Source: Alphaproteobacteria bacterium (GTDB lineage Bacteria; Pseudomonadota; Alphaproteobacteria; JANQMY01). Taken from it: a stretch of 64,000 nt of DNA. This document shows positions 36,577 through 44,217 of the stretch, in pieces. Location of the stretch: NCBI GenBank assembly GCA_028289425.1, contig JANQPL010000017.1, forward strand, positions 372,001 through 436,000, in the 5' to 3' direction. Below the pieces are notes generated by a model. The model saw only the letters and a program-made list of their open reading frames with translations, did no database searches and was not told the origin of the DNA. Numbering within the stretch: position 1 is the stretch's first letter; each line of letters opens with the position of its first letter. Both the position numbers and the translations under genes were made by a program.

Positions 36577-37797
36577 ATGTCGAGCACTCACCAAGCACCG
36601 GTTCAACTGAAGGATTACAAGATGCAGCACACGCACCTAGAAGCGGCGGAACTCATCGCGGCGGCGGAAAAACTTGCGCCACTGTTGCGGGAGAAAGCCC
36701 GTGAAGCTGAAATTGCCCGCAAACCCCTTGACGAAGTCATCGACGCCATTCGAGAAGCCGGCTTGTTCTCTCTGATGACACCGAAATGTTACGGCGGGCA
36801 CGAAGCGGACTTAGACACGTTTTTTGAAGTTTGCCTCACCCTCTCCCGCGCGGACGCATCAATGGGATGGCTTATTGCCTTTTACATGGAGCACACCTTC
36901 TGGTTCTGCGGTTTTCCGAAAGAGTTCCAAAAAGAATTGTTCTCGGACCAATCTTATGTTCTGGCGCCTGCGACGCTCAACATTGGGGGCGGCAAGGCTA
37001 AAGAGGTCGAAGGCGGCTATCGCATCAGTGGGCGATGGCAGTGGGGAACCGGCATTGTTCACGCCAATTGGGTCTTGGTCGGAGCCCTTGTGGCCGGTGA
37101 AGATGGCCCGCCCGCGCCTATGTTTTTCGCCATGCCCCGCGAAGAAGTGGAGGCGATCGACACCTGGCACGTCGCCGGCATGTGCTCGACGGGGTCCTTC
37201 GACATTAAGGTCGATGACGTGTTCGTGCCGAAGAACCGCACTGTCGCAATGTTTGACCTGACGAATGCGACGACGGCGCAACAGATTCACGATGGCCCGC
37301 TTTATCGGACCCCTCTGATTCCTATCCTCGGATTCGCTTCGGCACTTTCCATGCTTGGTGCCGCGCAAGGCGCGCTTGAGGAATACCAAACGCAGACGAA
37401 GGCAAAAATTGCGGCAAACCAGCAGCGCGCTGGGGGAACCATCAAAGACGAGGGGAAACCTTCCGTCGTTGCAAGCGCCGCGCTCACAATCAACGCCGCC
37501 GAACTGGTTCTGAGAGATGTCTTGCGCGAAGTCATGGAGTATCGAGACGACGCCACGCAGGCCATGAGAGGCAGCTGGCTGTCGCGCATGGCGCACGCCA
37601 TCTTCATGTGCCGAAGCGCCGTCCAGGACATTGTCTCCGTTACGGGCGCAAGCGGCAGCCGTTTGGAAAGCCCGATTCAACGGGCTTTGCGAGATATCTC
37701 AACGGGATCAAATCACGTACTCTTCGATCGCGAGGTGCGATATGCCGACTATGGCCGAACCCTGCTGGATCAACCTATCGAAAGCATGATGGTGTAG
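36577..37797 (+). CDS. Flavin-dependent monooxygenase, acyl-CoA dehydrogenase fold (HsaA/HpaH-C2 type)
   Basis: A 406-aa protein with the ACAD fold but not ACAD motifs. LFSLMTPKCYGG near 63, RADASMGWLIAFY near 90, SGRWQWGTGI near 150, FVPKNRTVAMF near 210 and the C-terminal STGSNHVLFDREVRYADYGR near 375-395 match two-component hydroxylases (HsaA, HpaH C2, DszC group), where that His and a Ser position the flavin hydroperoxide. Such enzymes need a separate flavin reductase, which is not in the cassette. It would hydroxylate an aromatic or steroid-like substrate. Confidence 0.85.
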   Translation: MSSTHQAPVQLKDYKMQHTHLEAAELIAAAEKLAPLLREKAREAEIARKPLDEVIDAIREAGLFSLMTPKCYGGHEADLDTFFEVCLTLSRADASMGWLIAFYMEHTFWFCGFPKEFQKELFSDQSYVLAPATLNIGGGKAKEVEGGYRISGRWQWGTGIVHANWVLVGALVAGEDGPPAPMFFAMPREEVEAIDTWHVAGMCSTGSFDIKVDDVFVPKNRTVAMFDLTNATTAQQIHDGPLYRTPLIPILGFASALSMLGAAQGALEEYQTQTKAKIAANQQRAGGTIKDEGKPSVVASAALTINAAELVLRDVLREVMEYRDDATQAMRGSWLSRMAHAIFMCRSAVQDIVSVTGASGSRLESPIQRALRDISTGSNHVLFDREVRYADYGRTLLDQPIESMMV

Positions 37798-37800
37798 CCC

Positions 37801-38364
37801 ATGACCGCGCCACGCATTGATCCTTTGTCGATTGAAGAATCGACAAAACTCGTCCGGCAGGTCGGGATTGCTGAGGAGAAAGCGATTGGGTCGATTTATC
37901 GTGTCCTGCTTCGGCAGCCGCGGTTCGGGCAACTGGTCAATCAAATGGTTGAAATGCTGTTGACAGAGAGCACTCTAGATCCTCGGCTGCGTGAGCTGGT
38001 CATTATGCGGATCGGTTGGCTGAAGAAAGGCATCTACGAGTGGTCACACCACTGGAACTTGGCGAAACGAGATGGCGTCGAGGAGAGCGACATGCTCGCG
38101 ATGAAGGATTGGGAAGCGCACGATCATTGGTCGCCCGTCGAAAGGACCCTATTTCGCGCCACCGACGAGACACTCGCAAACGGCACGATCTCACAGGAAA
38201 CCTGGGACGACTGTGTGAAGCATTTCCCAACGGAACCGGAGCTGATCGACGTGGTCGCGACCATCGGAGTCTGGAATATGATTTCAGAGATCCTCACCAC
38301 CCTTGCGGTACCGCTTGAGGAGAGTATTGCGCCGTGGCCGCCGGATGGGGCGGCACCCGCATAG
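37801..38364 (+). CDS. Carboxymuconolactone decarboxylase-family protein
   Basis: A 187-aa AhpD-fold protein starting three bases after the monooxygenase stop. The family core LRELVIMRIGWLKKGIYEWSHHWNLAKRDGV is visible; the CxxC of AhpD peroxidase-reductases is replaced by EWSHH, as in the non-redox members often found beside catabolic oxygenases. Its tight spacing indicates one operon with the monooxygenase. Possible roles are lactone or decarboxylation chemistry on the hydroxylated product, but the substrate is unknown. Confidence 0.85.
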   Translation: MTAPRIDPLSIEESTKLVRQVGIAEEKAIGSIYRVLLRQPRFGQLVNQMVEMLLTESTLDPRLRELVIMRIGWLKKGIYEWSHHWNLAKRDGVEESDMLAMKDWEAHDHWSPVERTLFRATDETLANGTISQETWDDCVKHFPTEPELIDVVATIGVWNMISEILTTLAVPLEESIAPWPPDGAAPA

Positions 38365-38421
38365 CTGCACTCACTTATCTTCTGGTGCCGGGCGTTTCAA
38401 CGCTCAATCGGGGTTAACAAA

Positions 38422-38877
38422 ATGAAACGTTTCTTCCTTGGGCTCCTGGTTATTGTCACCATCGCCGTCGGTGCGGTGCTTGTGTCACCCATGAGTCCCA
38501 TTCCCGGCGGCGCTCTTACGGGAGAAGTCGTCAAGGAACCTGTGAATGATTGGTCGTTTGCCACCAATGAGCTTGTTGGTCGGCTGGAAACGCGGGTTCC
38601 AAAACCACGCTCGATCGCTGTGACCTGTATTGTCGCGAATGGTCAGCTTTATGTGGGGTGCAGCTCGTGTTCCGGCAGGTACTGGTCGCAACAACTCATT
38701 GCTGAACCCAATGTGAGGTATCGCGTACGCGGCAAGATTTACAATGTGACGGCAACACGGGTGACGGACCCGGAAGAGATCGACCGCGTCTGGCGTGTGC
38801 GTGCCGCCAGGTATGTGACAGCGAATCCAGATCAGATTGTTGATGGCTTTTGGTTCTTCCGTCTCGTCTCACGCTGA
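38422..38877 (+). CDS. Membrane-anchored small protein, possibly deazaflavin-dependent split-barrel type
   Basis: A 151-aa protein with an N-terminal hydrophobic anchor (FFLGLLVIVTIAVGAVLV). The remainder, with LVGRLETRVPKPRSIAVTCIV, LYVGCSSCSGRYWSQQLIAEPNVRYRVRG (in pieces) and IDRVWRVRAARY, resembles the Ddn/pyridoxamine-oxidase-like split barrel in strand pattern. I am not certain of the family. It lies between the decarboxylase-like and GST genes, in the same orientation, so it may act on the same substrate. Confidence 0.6.
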   Translation: MKRFFLGLLVIVTIAVGAVLVSPMSPIPGGALTGEVVKEPVNDWSFATNELVGRLETRVPKPRSIAVTCIVANGQLYVGCSSCSGRYWSQQLIAEPNVRYRVRGKIYNVTATRVTDPEEIDRVWRVRAARYVTANPDQIVDGFWFFRLVSR

Positions 38878-38919
38878 CGGAATGATCTTCGCGATCTTAG
38901 ACAACGAAAGGGAATTTGG

Positions 38920-39579
38920 ATGCCAAACCTAAAGCTCTATATGATGCCGTTCGCCTGTTCGCGGGTCACGCTCAATGCGCTCGAGGAAGCGGAGCTGGAG
39001 TGTGAACTCCAAGCCATCAACATTTTGAAAGGCGACCAGAAAACGCCCGAATACTTAAGGATCCATCCCAGTGGTAAAGTTCCTGCTTTATCAGTAGACG
39101 GCACAATCATTACGGAAAACGCCGCAATTTTGATGTTCCTAAACGCGTTTCAGCCAGACGCAGGCTTACTTCCGAAGGCGGAAGGTCCGTTGGAGCAGGC
39201 AAGGTTTCATTCCGACCTCATCTGGTGCTCATCCACCTTTCACCCGGCGATCCGTCAAGTGCGCGCTCCCATGCGGTTTACCGACGGTGACATTTCAGGC
39301 GTTTTCGCGAAAGGATTGGAGTACACCGATGATGCGGTCGCCAGAGTTGAGGAGCGGGTCAGCGATGGCCGCTGGTGGTATGGCGACACTTGGTCGATCG
39401 TCGATGTCTATCTGAACTGGTGCTATACGACCGCTGCATCGGCAGATTTTTCGCTCGATAAATTCCATTCTGTACAAGACCATTCGGCGCGCGTTCAGGC
39501 GCGTTCAAGTTTCAAAAGAGCCATGGCGCGGGAGATGCAGGCAATGAAAGATGCCGATATTGCCTTTCCTGGTGAATGA
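38920..39579 (+). CDS. Glutathione S-transferase
   Basis: A 219-aa protein with a thioredoxin-like domain (LKLYMMPFACSRVTLNALEEAEL; active-site Ser or Cys in the first helix), HPSGKVPALSVDG (cis-Pro loop) and ENAAILMFL (glutathione gamma-Glu site), followed by an all-helical domain with WSIVDVYLNW. It is the last gene of the cassette and may remove a reactive product of the monooxygenase or act in ring cleavage. The stop codon is joined directly to a remnant of an acyl-CoA dehydrogenase gene. Confidence 0.9.
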   Translation: MPNLKLYMMPFACSRVTLNALEEAELECELQAINILKGDQKTPEYLRIHPSGKVPALSVDGTIITENAAILMFLNAFQPDAGLLPKAEGPLEQARFHSDLIWCSSTFHPAIRQVRAPMRFTDGDISGVFAKGLEYTDDAVARVEERVSDGRWWYGDTWSIVDVYLNWCYTTAASADFSLDKFHSVQDHSARVQARSSFKRAMAREMQAMKDADIAFPGE

Positions 39580-39581
39580 GT

Positions 39582-39695
39582 GAGGTGATGATTTCCCGCA
39601 TCGCGCCGGGCAACCGGGAAATGATTTTAAGTTTCATTGCCGAACGTGTTCTTGAACAGCCGAAGTCCTATTGGATCACGATAACCTCAGACTAG
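39582..39695 (+). pseudogene. Remnant of an acyl-CoA dehydrogenase 3' end
   Basis: The bases 39580-39673 align without gaps to 35439-35532, the end of the intact dehydrogenase, with about 13 differences in 94. In frame it encodes EVMISRIAPGNREMILSF followed by IAERVLEQPKSYW and stops at 39695. Most differences are at third codon positions, so both copies were once coding. It has no start or upstream part. Confidence 0.85.
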
Positions 39696-39709
39696 ATCGA
39701 GGGTATTCT

Positions 39710-39745
39710 CGTCATTACGAGCGCGCGAAAGCGCCCGCGGCGACG
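39710..39745. repeat. Short REP-like fragment
   Basis: CGTCATTACGAGCGCGCG followed by AAAGCGCCCGCGG is a truncated member of the GTCATN palindromes seen elsewhere in the window, with the small hairpin GCGC/GCGC. It lies between the dehydrogenase remnant and the next, convergent, gene. Confidence 0.5.
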
Positions 39746-39766
39746 TAGGGCGCATTACCGTGGCGT

Positions 39767-40408
39767 TCAGTACGCAGAACAACAACCGTTCAGCACGACG
39801 CCGTTGGTGAAATTGCCGAACATCTCATAGGGCAATTTGTCGGTCGACTGGCCCTCGATGCATTCGCCGGAAGACCGGATGACGAACACCGCGGCTTCGT
39901 CGGTTTTGGCATCGTGAGCTTCGATGGCCCAGGTGGTGGCGCGGTTGACGGCCATTTTAGGAATGCGCGTGTACAGAAGTTGTTCCGTTTCACCGACCGG
40001 GGCAAAACGCGCCTGGCCATCGGCAATGGTTAGCTTCCAGGCCGGGTCGGTGCCGAGACAGCTCAGCCGAGTCGCTAAACTGTTCGGCCGATCATCGCCC
40101 AAATCCGGTTCGAGAAAAACCGAGTTCACCCAGCCCTTCATGTCCCGATAGGCAATGCGGCGCCAGTCCGGCGCTTCTTCTTTTCTTTGTTTTAGAACGC
40201 GGATCTCTTGGGCATCGCTGGGAATGGCGCCGATGATCTTGGCTCTGTGGGTCGGTTCCTCTCTCACATACAGTACGTCCCATTCGTCCACACCCTTGAC
40301 CTTGAACAAGGTCTCTTCATCGCTCGCAATCGAGGGGACGATGGCAAAAAGGGCACCCATGAAGAAGCAGAGCCCTGCAGCCCATTCCAACGCAAAACCC
40401 CGAAACAT
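39767..40408 (-). CDS. Secreted bacterial SH3-like protein
   Basis: A 213-aa protein with an N-terminal signal peptide or anchor (about 1-28, ending in PSIAS). An SH3b-like domain spans 30-90 (VLYVREEPTHRAKIIGAI, WVNSVFLEPD), followed by an HslJ/lysozyme-inhibitor-like domain with paired Cys (LSCLGTDPAW, GECIEGQS) and a Cys-Cys near the C terminus. GGAG precedes ATG 40408, rejecting a nine-codon longer start. It probably sits in the periplasm; partner unknown. Confidence 0.75.
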   Translation of the reverse strand: MFRGFALEWAAGLCFFMGALFAIVPSIASDEETLFKVKGVDEWDVLYVREEPTHRAKIIGAIPSDAQEIRVLKQRKEEAPDWRRIAYRDMKGWVNSVFLEPDLGDDRPNSLATRLSCLGTDPAWKLTIADGQARFAPVGETEQLLYTRIPKMAVNRATTWAIEAHDAKTDEAAVFVIRSSGECIEGQSTDKLPYEMFGNFTNGVVLNGCCSAY

Positions 40409-40546
40409 GTGAAATCTCCACAAAAACGCCATCAAACACTGTCAAAAAGGCTTCTTATCCGGGGATGTGGTGTAAACTCCCCCCGGCGCTGGCCGACTCG
40501 TATGGTATGGGGATTTGGTTGTTAATTGTCTAAAGGAGGCGGGGGC

Positions 40547-41215
40547 ATGCTTGTGCGCTCATTCGTTCTTTCACTTGTCGCTACGATGGTCCTGTTTACG
40601 GCCTCGCCTGGCATGGCTCAGGCCACCAAGCAACAACGGATTGTTGATGATGCAAACACCACGTTTCAGGCCTTTTTGGCCGATCCGGAGCTGGAATGGT
40701 TCCGCGACAATGCCAAAGATGCGAAAGGCTTCCTGATTTATCCAAGCACGTTGCGCGCCGGATTCATTTGGGGCGGTTCCGGGGGCAGTGGCGTTCTGGT
40801 GGGCCGCACGGACAGCGGGTGGAGCTATCCCGCCTTTTACACCCAAGGGTCTGCCACACTCGGCCTGCAGATCGGCCTCGAAGTGTCGGAAATCATCCTC
40901 ATGATCATGACCCAGCGGGGATTGGACGCGCTGTTTTCCGCGGAAGTGAAACTGGGCGCGGATGCCAGCGTAGCCGCCGGCCCAGTGGGGATCGGTGCGA
41001 AGGCCCAAACGGCGGACGTGTTGGCGTTTGCCCGGTCGAAGGGGCTTTATGGCGGCATCAATCTGGAAGGGGCGGTCATCACGCCGCGCAGCAAATGGAA
41101 CCGCCGCTACTACGGCCGGGATGTCAGACCCTCGGAGATTATCCGGGGCAGCTCCGTCTCCAATCCGGGCGCGGAGGCGTTGCGCCGTACACTGAGAGGC
41201 GTTGATCGTCTCTAG
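40547..41215 (+). CDS. SYLF (Ysc84) lipid-binding domain protein, secreted
   Basis: A 222-aa protein with a signal peptide (1-23, ending GMA-Q). The SYLF/Ysc84 domain fills the rest: DAKGFLIYPSTLRAGFIWGGSGGSGVLVGR in pieces, WSYPAFYTQGSATLGLQIGLE and SKGLYGGINLEGAVI. Bacterial members are thought to bind lipids or membranes. TAAAGGAGG at 40531-40539 fixes ATG 40547. Its last five codons plus stop are repeated exactly in tandem (41201-41215 and 41216-41230), leaving a duplicated stop. Confidence 0.88.
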   Translation: MLVRSFVLSLVATMVLFTASPGMAQATKQQRIVDDANTTFQAFLADPELEWFRDNAKDAKGFLIYPSTLRAGFIWGGSGGSGVLVGRTDSGWSYPAFYTQGSATLGLQIGLEVSEIILMIMTQRGLDALFSAEVKLGADASVAAGPVGIGAKAQTADVLAFARSKGLYGGINLEGAVITPRSKWNRRYYGRDVRPSEIIRGSSVSNPGAEALRRTLRGVDRL

Positions 41216-41359
41216 GTTGATCGTCTCTAGGCGGATTAACCGGTCGTTTACCGGCGGCCAAGGTTAACGAAACAGAGATTTAAGGTCTCTCTCCTAATCT
41301 CCGGGTGAACGGGCCGTGCGCTGCGAGGCGCCGTGCCCGCTGGGCCAGGAGAGAAACCG

Positions 41360-41746
41360 ATGAAGAAGCCATCGCAGAAGCGCTGCCTTATTGTGGATGA
41401 CTCGCGTGTCATCAGAAAGGTCGCGCGGCAGACGCTGGAAAAGCTCGATTTCGACATCGAAGAAGCGGAAGATGGTCAACAAGCCTTTAATGCCTGTGAA
41501 AAGACCATGCCGGACCTGGTGCTTCTGGATTGGAACATGCCGGTCATGGACGGCATGGAGTTTTTGAAGAAGCTTCGCAAACAGCCCGGCGGTTCGCAAC
41601 CGATCGTCGTTTTCTGCACGGCGCGTTGTGAAGTGGCCGATATTCAGTTGGCGCTCACCGAAGGCGCTGACGAATACCTCATGAAGCCTTTCGACGGCGA
41701 TTTGCTGCAAGACAAACTCAGGCAGGCGGGCGCCATCGCGCCCTAA
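41360..41746 (+). CDS. Single-domain response regulator (CheY/DivK-like receiver)
   Basis: A 128-aa receiver: CLIVDDSRVIRK (acidic pocket), phospho-acceptor Asp57 in LVLLDWNMPVMDG, switch residue Thr in VFCTARC, Lys in YLMKPF. There is no output domain. AGGAGAG precedes ATG 41360. The region holds other phosphorelay or c-di-GMP parts (Hpt at 47143, DUF2336, EAL). A site resembling the CtrA consensus, TTAA-N7-TTTA, lies 110 bp upstream at 41236-41250. It may shuttle phosphate between a kinase and the Hpt protein. Confidence 0.88.
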   Translation: MKKPSQKRCLIVDDSRVIRKVARQTLEKLDFDIEEAEDGQQAFNACEKTMPDLVLLDWNMPVMDGMEFLKKLRKQPGGSQPIVVFCTARCEVADIQLALTEGADEYLMKPFDGDLLQDKLRQAGAIAP

Positions 41747-41800
41747 AAACTCAAGCCTCCGGCTGGCATGGCGATTGCTTCGTCATTGCCGGAGGCAGGC

Positions 41801-42649
41801 ATGATTTCTTTACACCCTCTTAACCCATCCGTTGATCCCACCCAGGCGATTGCGCAGGCCAGTGCGCGCACGGGCGTGGATTTCGACTATCTGCTCAAGA
41901 CCGCGCAGCGGGAAAGCAGCTTGGATGCGGGGGCGAAAGCGCAGACTTCCAGCGCCGCGGGCCTGTTTCAGTTCATCGAACAAACCTGGCTCGGCATGGT
42001 CAAAAACCATGGCGCAAAACACGGGCTGGCGGATCATGCCGCTGCCATTTCGGTCGACGCGAACGGCCGGTACGAAATTGCCGATCCGGCCAAGAAATCG
42101 GCAATTCTTGCCTTGCGGCACGATCCGGAAACCTCGTCGCTCATGGCGGCGGAATATACTCAAGAAGCGGCATCGGTTTTGGAAGCGGGGCTGGGGCGGG
42201 CGCCCACCGATGCGGAACTTTACATGGCCCATTTCCTGGGCGCGGGGTCGGCGGCCCGGCTGATCCATTTAGCCGAATCCGCACCACAAACCGTTGCGGC
42301 AAACACATTCCCCAAAGCGGCGGCGGCCAACCGGTCGATCTTTTTCGATGGCAACGGCAACGGGCGCAGCGCGGCCGATGTGGTGGCAAATTTGTCGGCC
42401 AAGCATGGGGGATCGTCCGAAGGACCTGTTTTAGCGTCGTTGCCGGCGCTGCCGGCAATGCCCGCAGCTCCAGACATAGCGATTCCCTTGCCGCCCCGTG
42501 GCAACGCCCATGCCCTGCCTCAAGCAAAGGCCGCCACCTTGGAGACCGAACCTTACCCGGTGCAAGGGGTAAGACTGTCCCCCATGATGGTGCAGATATT
42601 GGCGTCGCTTGACCCGCTTGCGGCCACCAAGTCCCAGCAAATCATTTGA
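41801..42649 (+). CDS. Lytic transglycosylase-like (SLT) domain protein
   Basis: A 282-aa protein. The lysozyme-like core is FDYLLKTAQRESSLDAGAKA (catalytic Glu38) then SSAAGLFQFIEQTWLGMV, AELYMAHFLGAGSAARLI. The C-terminal third is low-complexity Pro/Ala-rich. There is no signal peptide, which is unusual for a peptidoglycan enzyme and recalls flagellar-assembly or phage-type transglycosylases exported another way. GGAGGCAGGC precedes ATG 41801, 54 bp after the receiver gene, so they are probably co-transcribed. Confidence 0.85.
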   Translation: MISLHPLNPSVDPTQAIAQASARTGVDFDYLLKTAQRESSLDAGAKAQTSSAAGLFQFIEQTWLGMVKNHGAKHGLADHAAAISVDANGRYEIADPAKKSAILALRHDPETSSLMAAEYTQEAASVLEAGLGRAPTDAELYMAHFLGAGSAARLIHLAESAPQTVAANTFPKAAAANRSIFFDGNGNGRSAADVVANLSAKHGGSSEGPVLASLPALPAMPAAPDIAIPLPPRGNAHALPQAKAATLETEPYPVQGVRLSPMMVQILASLDPLAATKSQQII

Positions 42650-42685
42650 ACATTTCGCCTCGAACAAGTGGCAGCAATAGAAACT

Positions 42686-42787
42686 CGTCATCACGAGGAG
42701 CGACAGCGACGACGTGATCCAGAGCCCCTTGCTGCGGATTTTGTGGCCCTGGATCGCCGCGCCCGCATATGCGGGCTCGCGATGACG
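42686..42787. repeat. REP-like inverted repeat
   Basis: CGTCATCACGAGGAGCG at the left and GGCTCGCGATGACG at the right form the outer arms; inside are GCCCGCAT/ATGCGGGC and GTGGATCC-like pieces GATCCAGAG...CTGGATC. It separates convergent genes. Confidence 0.75.
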
Positions 42788-42838
42788 CGGAATTTGGTAT
42801 TGCTCTTGGTCGAACTACGCCGCACACATATGAGGCGT

Positions 42839-44056
42839 TTAAATCACTTTGGCGCTGCGCAGGTCGGAGATATCGCCGTCGCCCAGTCCCGCTTCCCTGA
42901 GCACTTCGTCCGTATGCTGACCAAGTGTCGGTGCCGGGCCTTGAGGTCCGTCGGCCGTACCGCCGCCTTCTTCTGCCTCGCGGTGGAACCGCACCGGTCC
43001 CGCCGGTGACTTAAACGTGCCAACCCCGTCAGCTTTCGGCACGTCGACGAAGGCGCCGGCCGCATGGGCTTGCGGATCTTCCGCCACTTGGGCGGCGTTT
43101 TGCACAGGTGCCCAAACCAAATCCTGTTCATCCAGTTTGGCGCCCATGGTGTCGTGGTCATATTTGGCAAATTCCTGGTCAATGAGCGCAATCAGCTCGA
43201 CCGCATTGGCGCGGCGGGCCTTGCTGGTGGCGAACCGCTCATCCTCGGCAAGCTCCGGACGACCGATGGCTTTGGCAAGGCGCGGCCAATCCACATTGCC
43301 CATACGCGGCACCAGGCAAATCCAGGTGTCGTCGCTGGTTTGAAAGAAATTGCCGATGGGGTTGGCGGCTGCTTCCCGGGGCCGGGTCGATGCAACCCGC
43401 CCGAGCCTCAATTGGATCGCCATGTCGCTGGCGATGCTGTAAATGCCTGTGCGCAACAGCGAGGTTTCCACCAGCCGGCCCTTGCCCGTGGTGTTGCGTT
43501 CGTGAAGGGCCGCCAAAATGCCCCCCACGGTGGCCAGCGAGGTGGTGTGATCGCCCGCAGCCGTGCGGACAGGCATGGGGGTTTCACCTTTGGGTGTGGT
43601 CAGCCGGGCGACGCCCGAGCGGGACCAAAAGGCCGCGATGTCGAAGCCCGGACGGTCGCGATCCGGTCCTTCCAGGCCGTATCCGCTCACGGTTGCATAG
43701 ATCAGCCGCGGATTGATTTCCTTGAGGTGCTTCCAGTCGAGCTTCGAGCGCTCAAGTCCGCCCGGGCGCACATTGGTGAGAAACACATCGGCGTTCTCCA
43801 CCAGCTTGCAGAGCACATCGCGCCCTTCTTCCGTTGCCGTGTTCAGCGCAACGCTGCGCTTGCCCCGATTGTCCAGCTCAAAGACCGGATTGCCGAGCTC
43901 TTCCGTTGCGGCTAGGGAGGAAAAAAAAGTGCGGATAGGGTCACCCTCAATCGGTTCAATTTTGACAACGTCGGCCCCCCAATCTGCCAAAATTCCGCCG
44001 GCGCCCGGCGCAGCGATATACGTGGCAAACTCAATAACCTTCAAACCTTCAAGCAT
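42839..44056 (-). CDS. Class III CoA-transferase (CaiB/BaiF family)
   Basis: A 405-aa protein starting MLEGLKVIEFATYIAAPGAGGILADWGADVVKIE in family style. The catalytic Asp falls in the ERSKLDWKHLKEINPRLIY/FDIAAFW region (the FDxxxQ-like GFDIAAFWSRSG). C-terminal CoA-binding segments are present. It transfers CoA between carboxylic acids, for instance in carnitine, bile-acid or alkyl-succinate metabolism. Divergent from DUF2336. It sits far from the dehydrogenase and synthetase genes; a link to them is only a guess. Confidence 0.9.
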   Translation of the reverse strand: MLEGLKVIEFATYIAAPGAGGILADWGADVVKIEPIEGDPIRTFFSSLAATEELGNPVFELDNRGKRSVALNTATEEGRDVLCKLVENADVFLTNVRPGGLERSKLDWKHLKEINPRLIYATVSGYGLEGPDRDRPGFDIAAFWSRSGVARLTTPKGETPMPVRTAAGDHTTSLATVGGILAALHERNTTGKGRLVETSLLRTGIYSIASDMAIQLRLGRVASTRPREAAANPIGNFFQTSDDTWICLVPRMGNVDWPRLAKAIGRPELAEDERFATSKARRANAVELIALIDQEFAKYDHDTMGAKLDEQDLVWAPVQNAAQVAEDPQAHAAGAFVDVPKADGVGTFKSPAGPVRFHREAEEGGGTADGPQGPAPTLGQHTDEVLREAGLGDGDISDLRSAKVI

Positions 44057-44217
44057 GGTGTCCCCTTGTCTTTGCTTGGGGACTATTCATGAATCGGCGC
44101 AAATGTGAAGCGAAAATGTTAACGCCCGTTAACGGAGTTAAACGAACCGCCATCCCCTCAAGGCTTCCTTAAGTTCAATCGGGCAAAGTTTTGTCTGGTG
44201 TTTCAATCTGTGGGCAG

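Noticed and set aside
35534-39695. Composite transposon or integron
   Set aside because: No transposase, integrase, terminal inverted repeats or attC-like sites are visible at either boundary.
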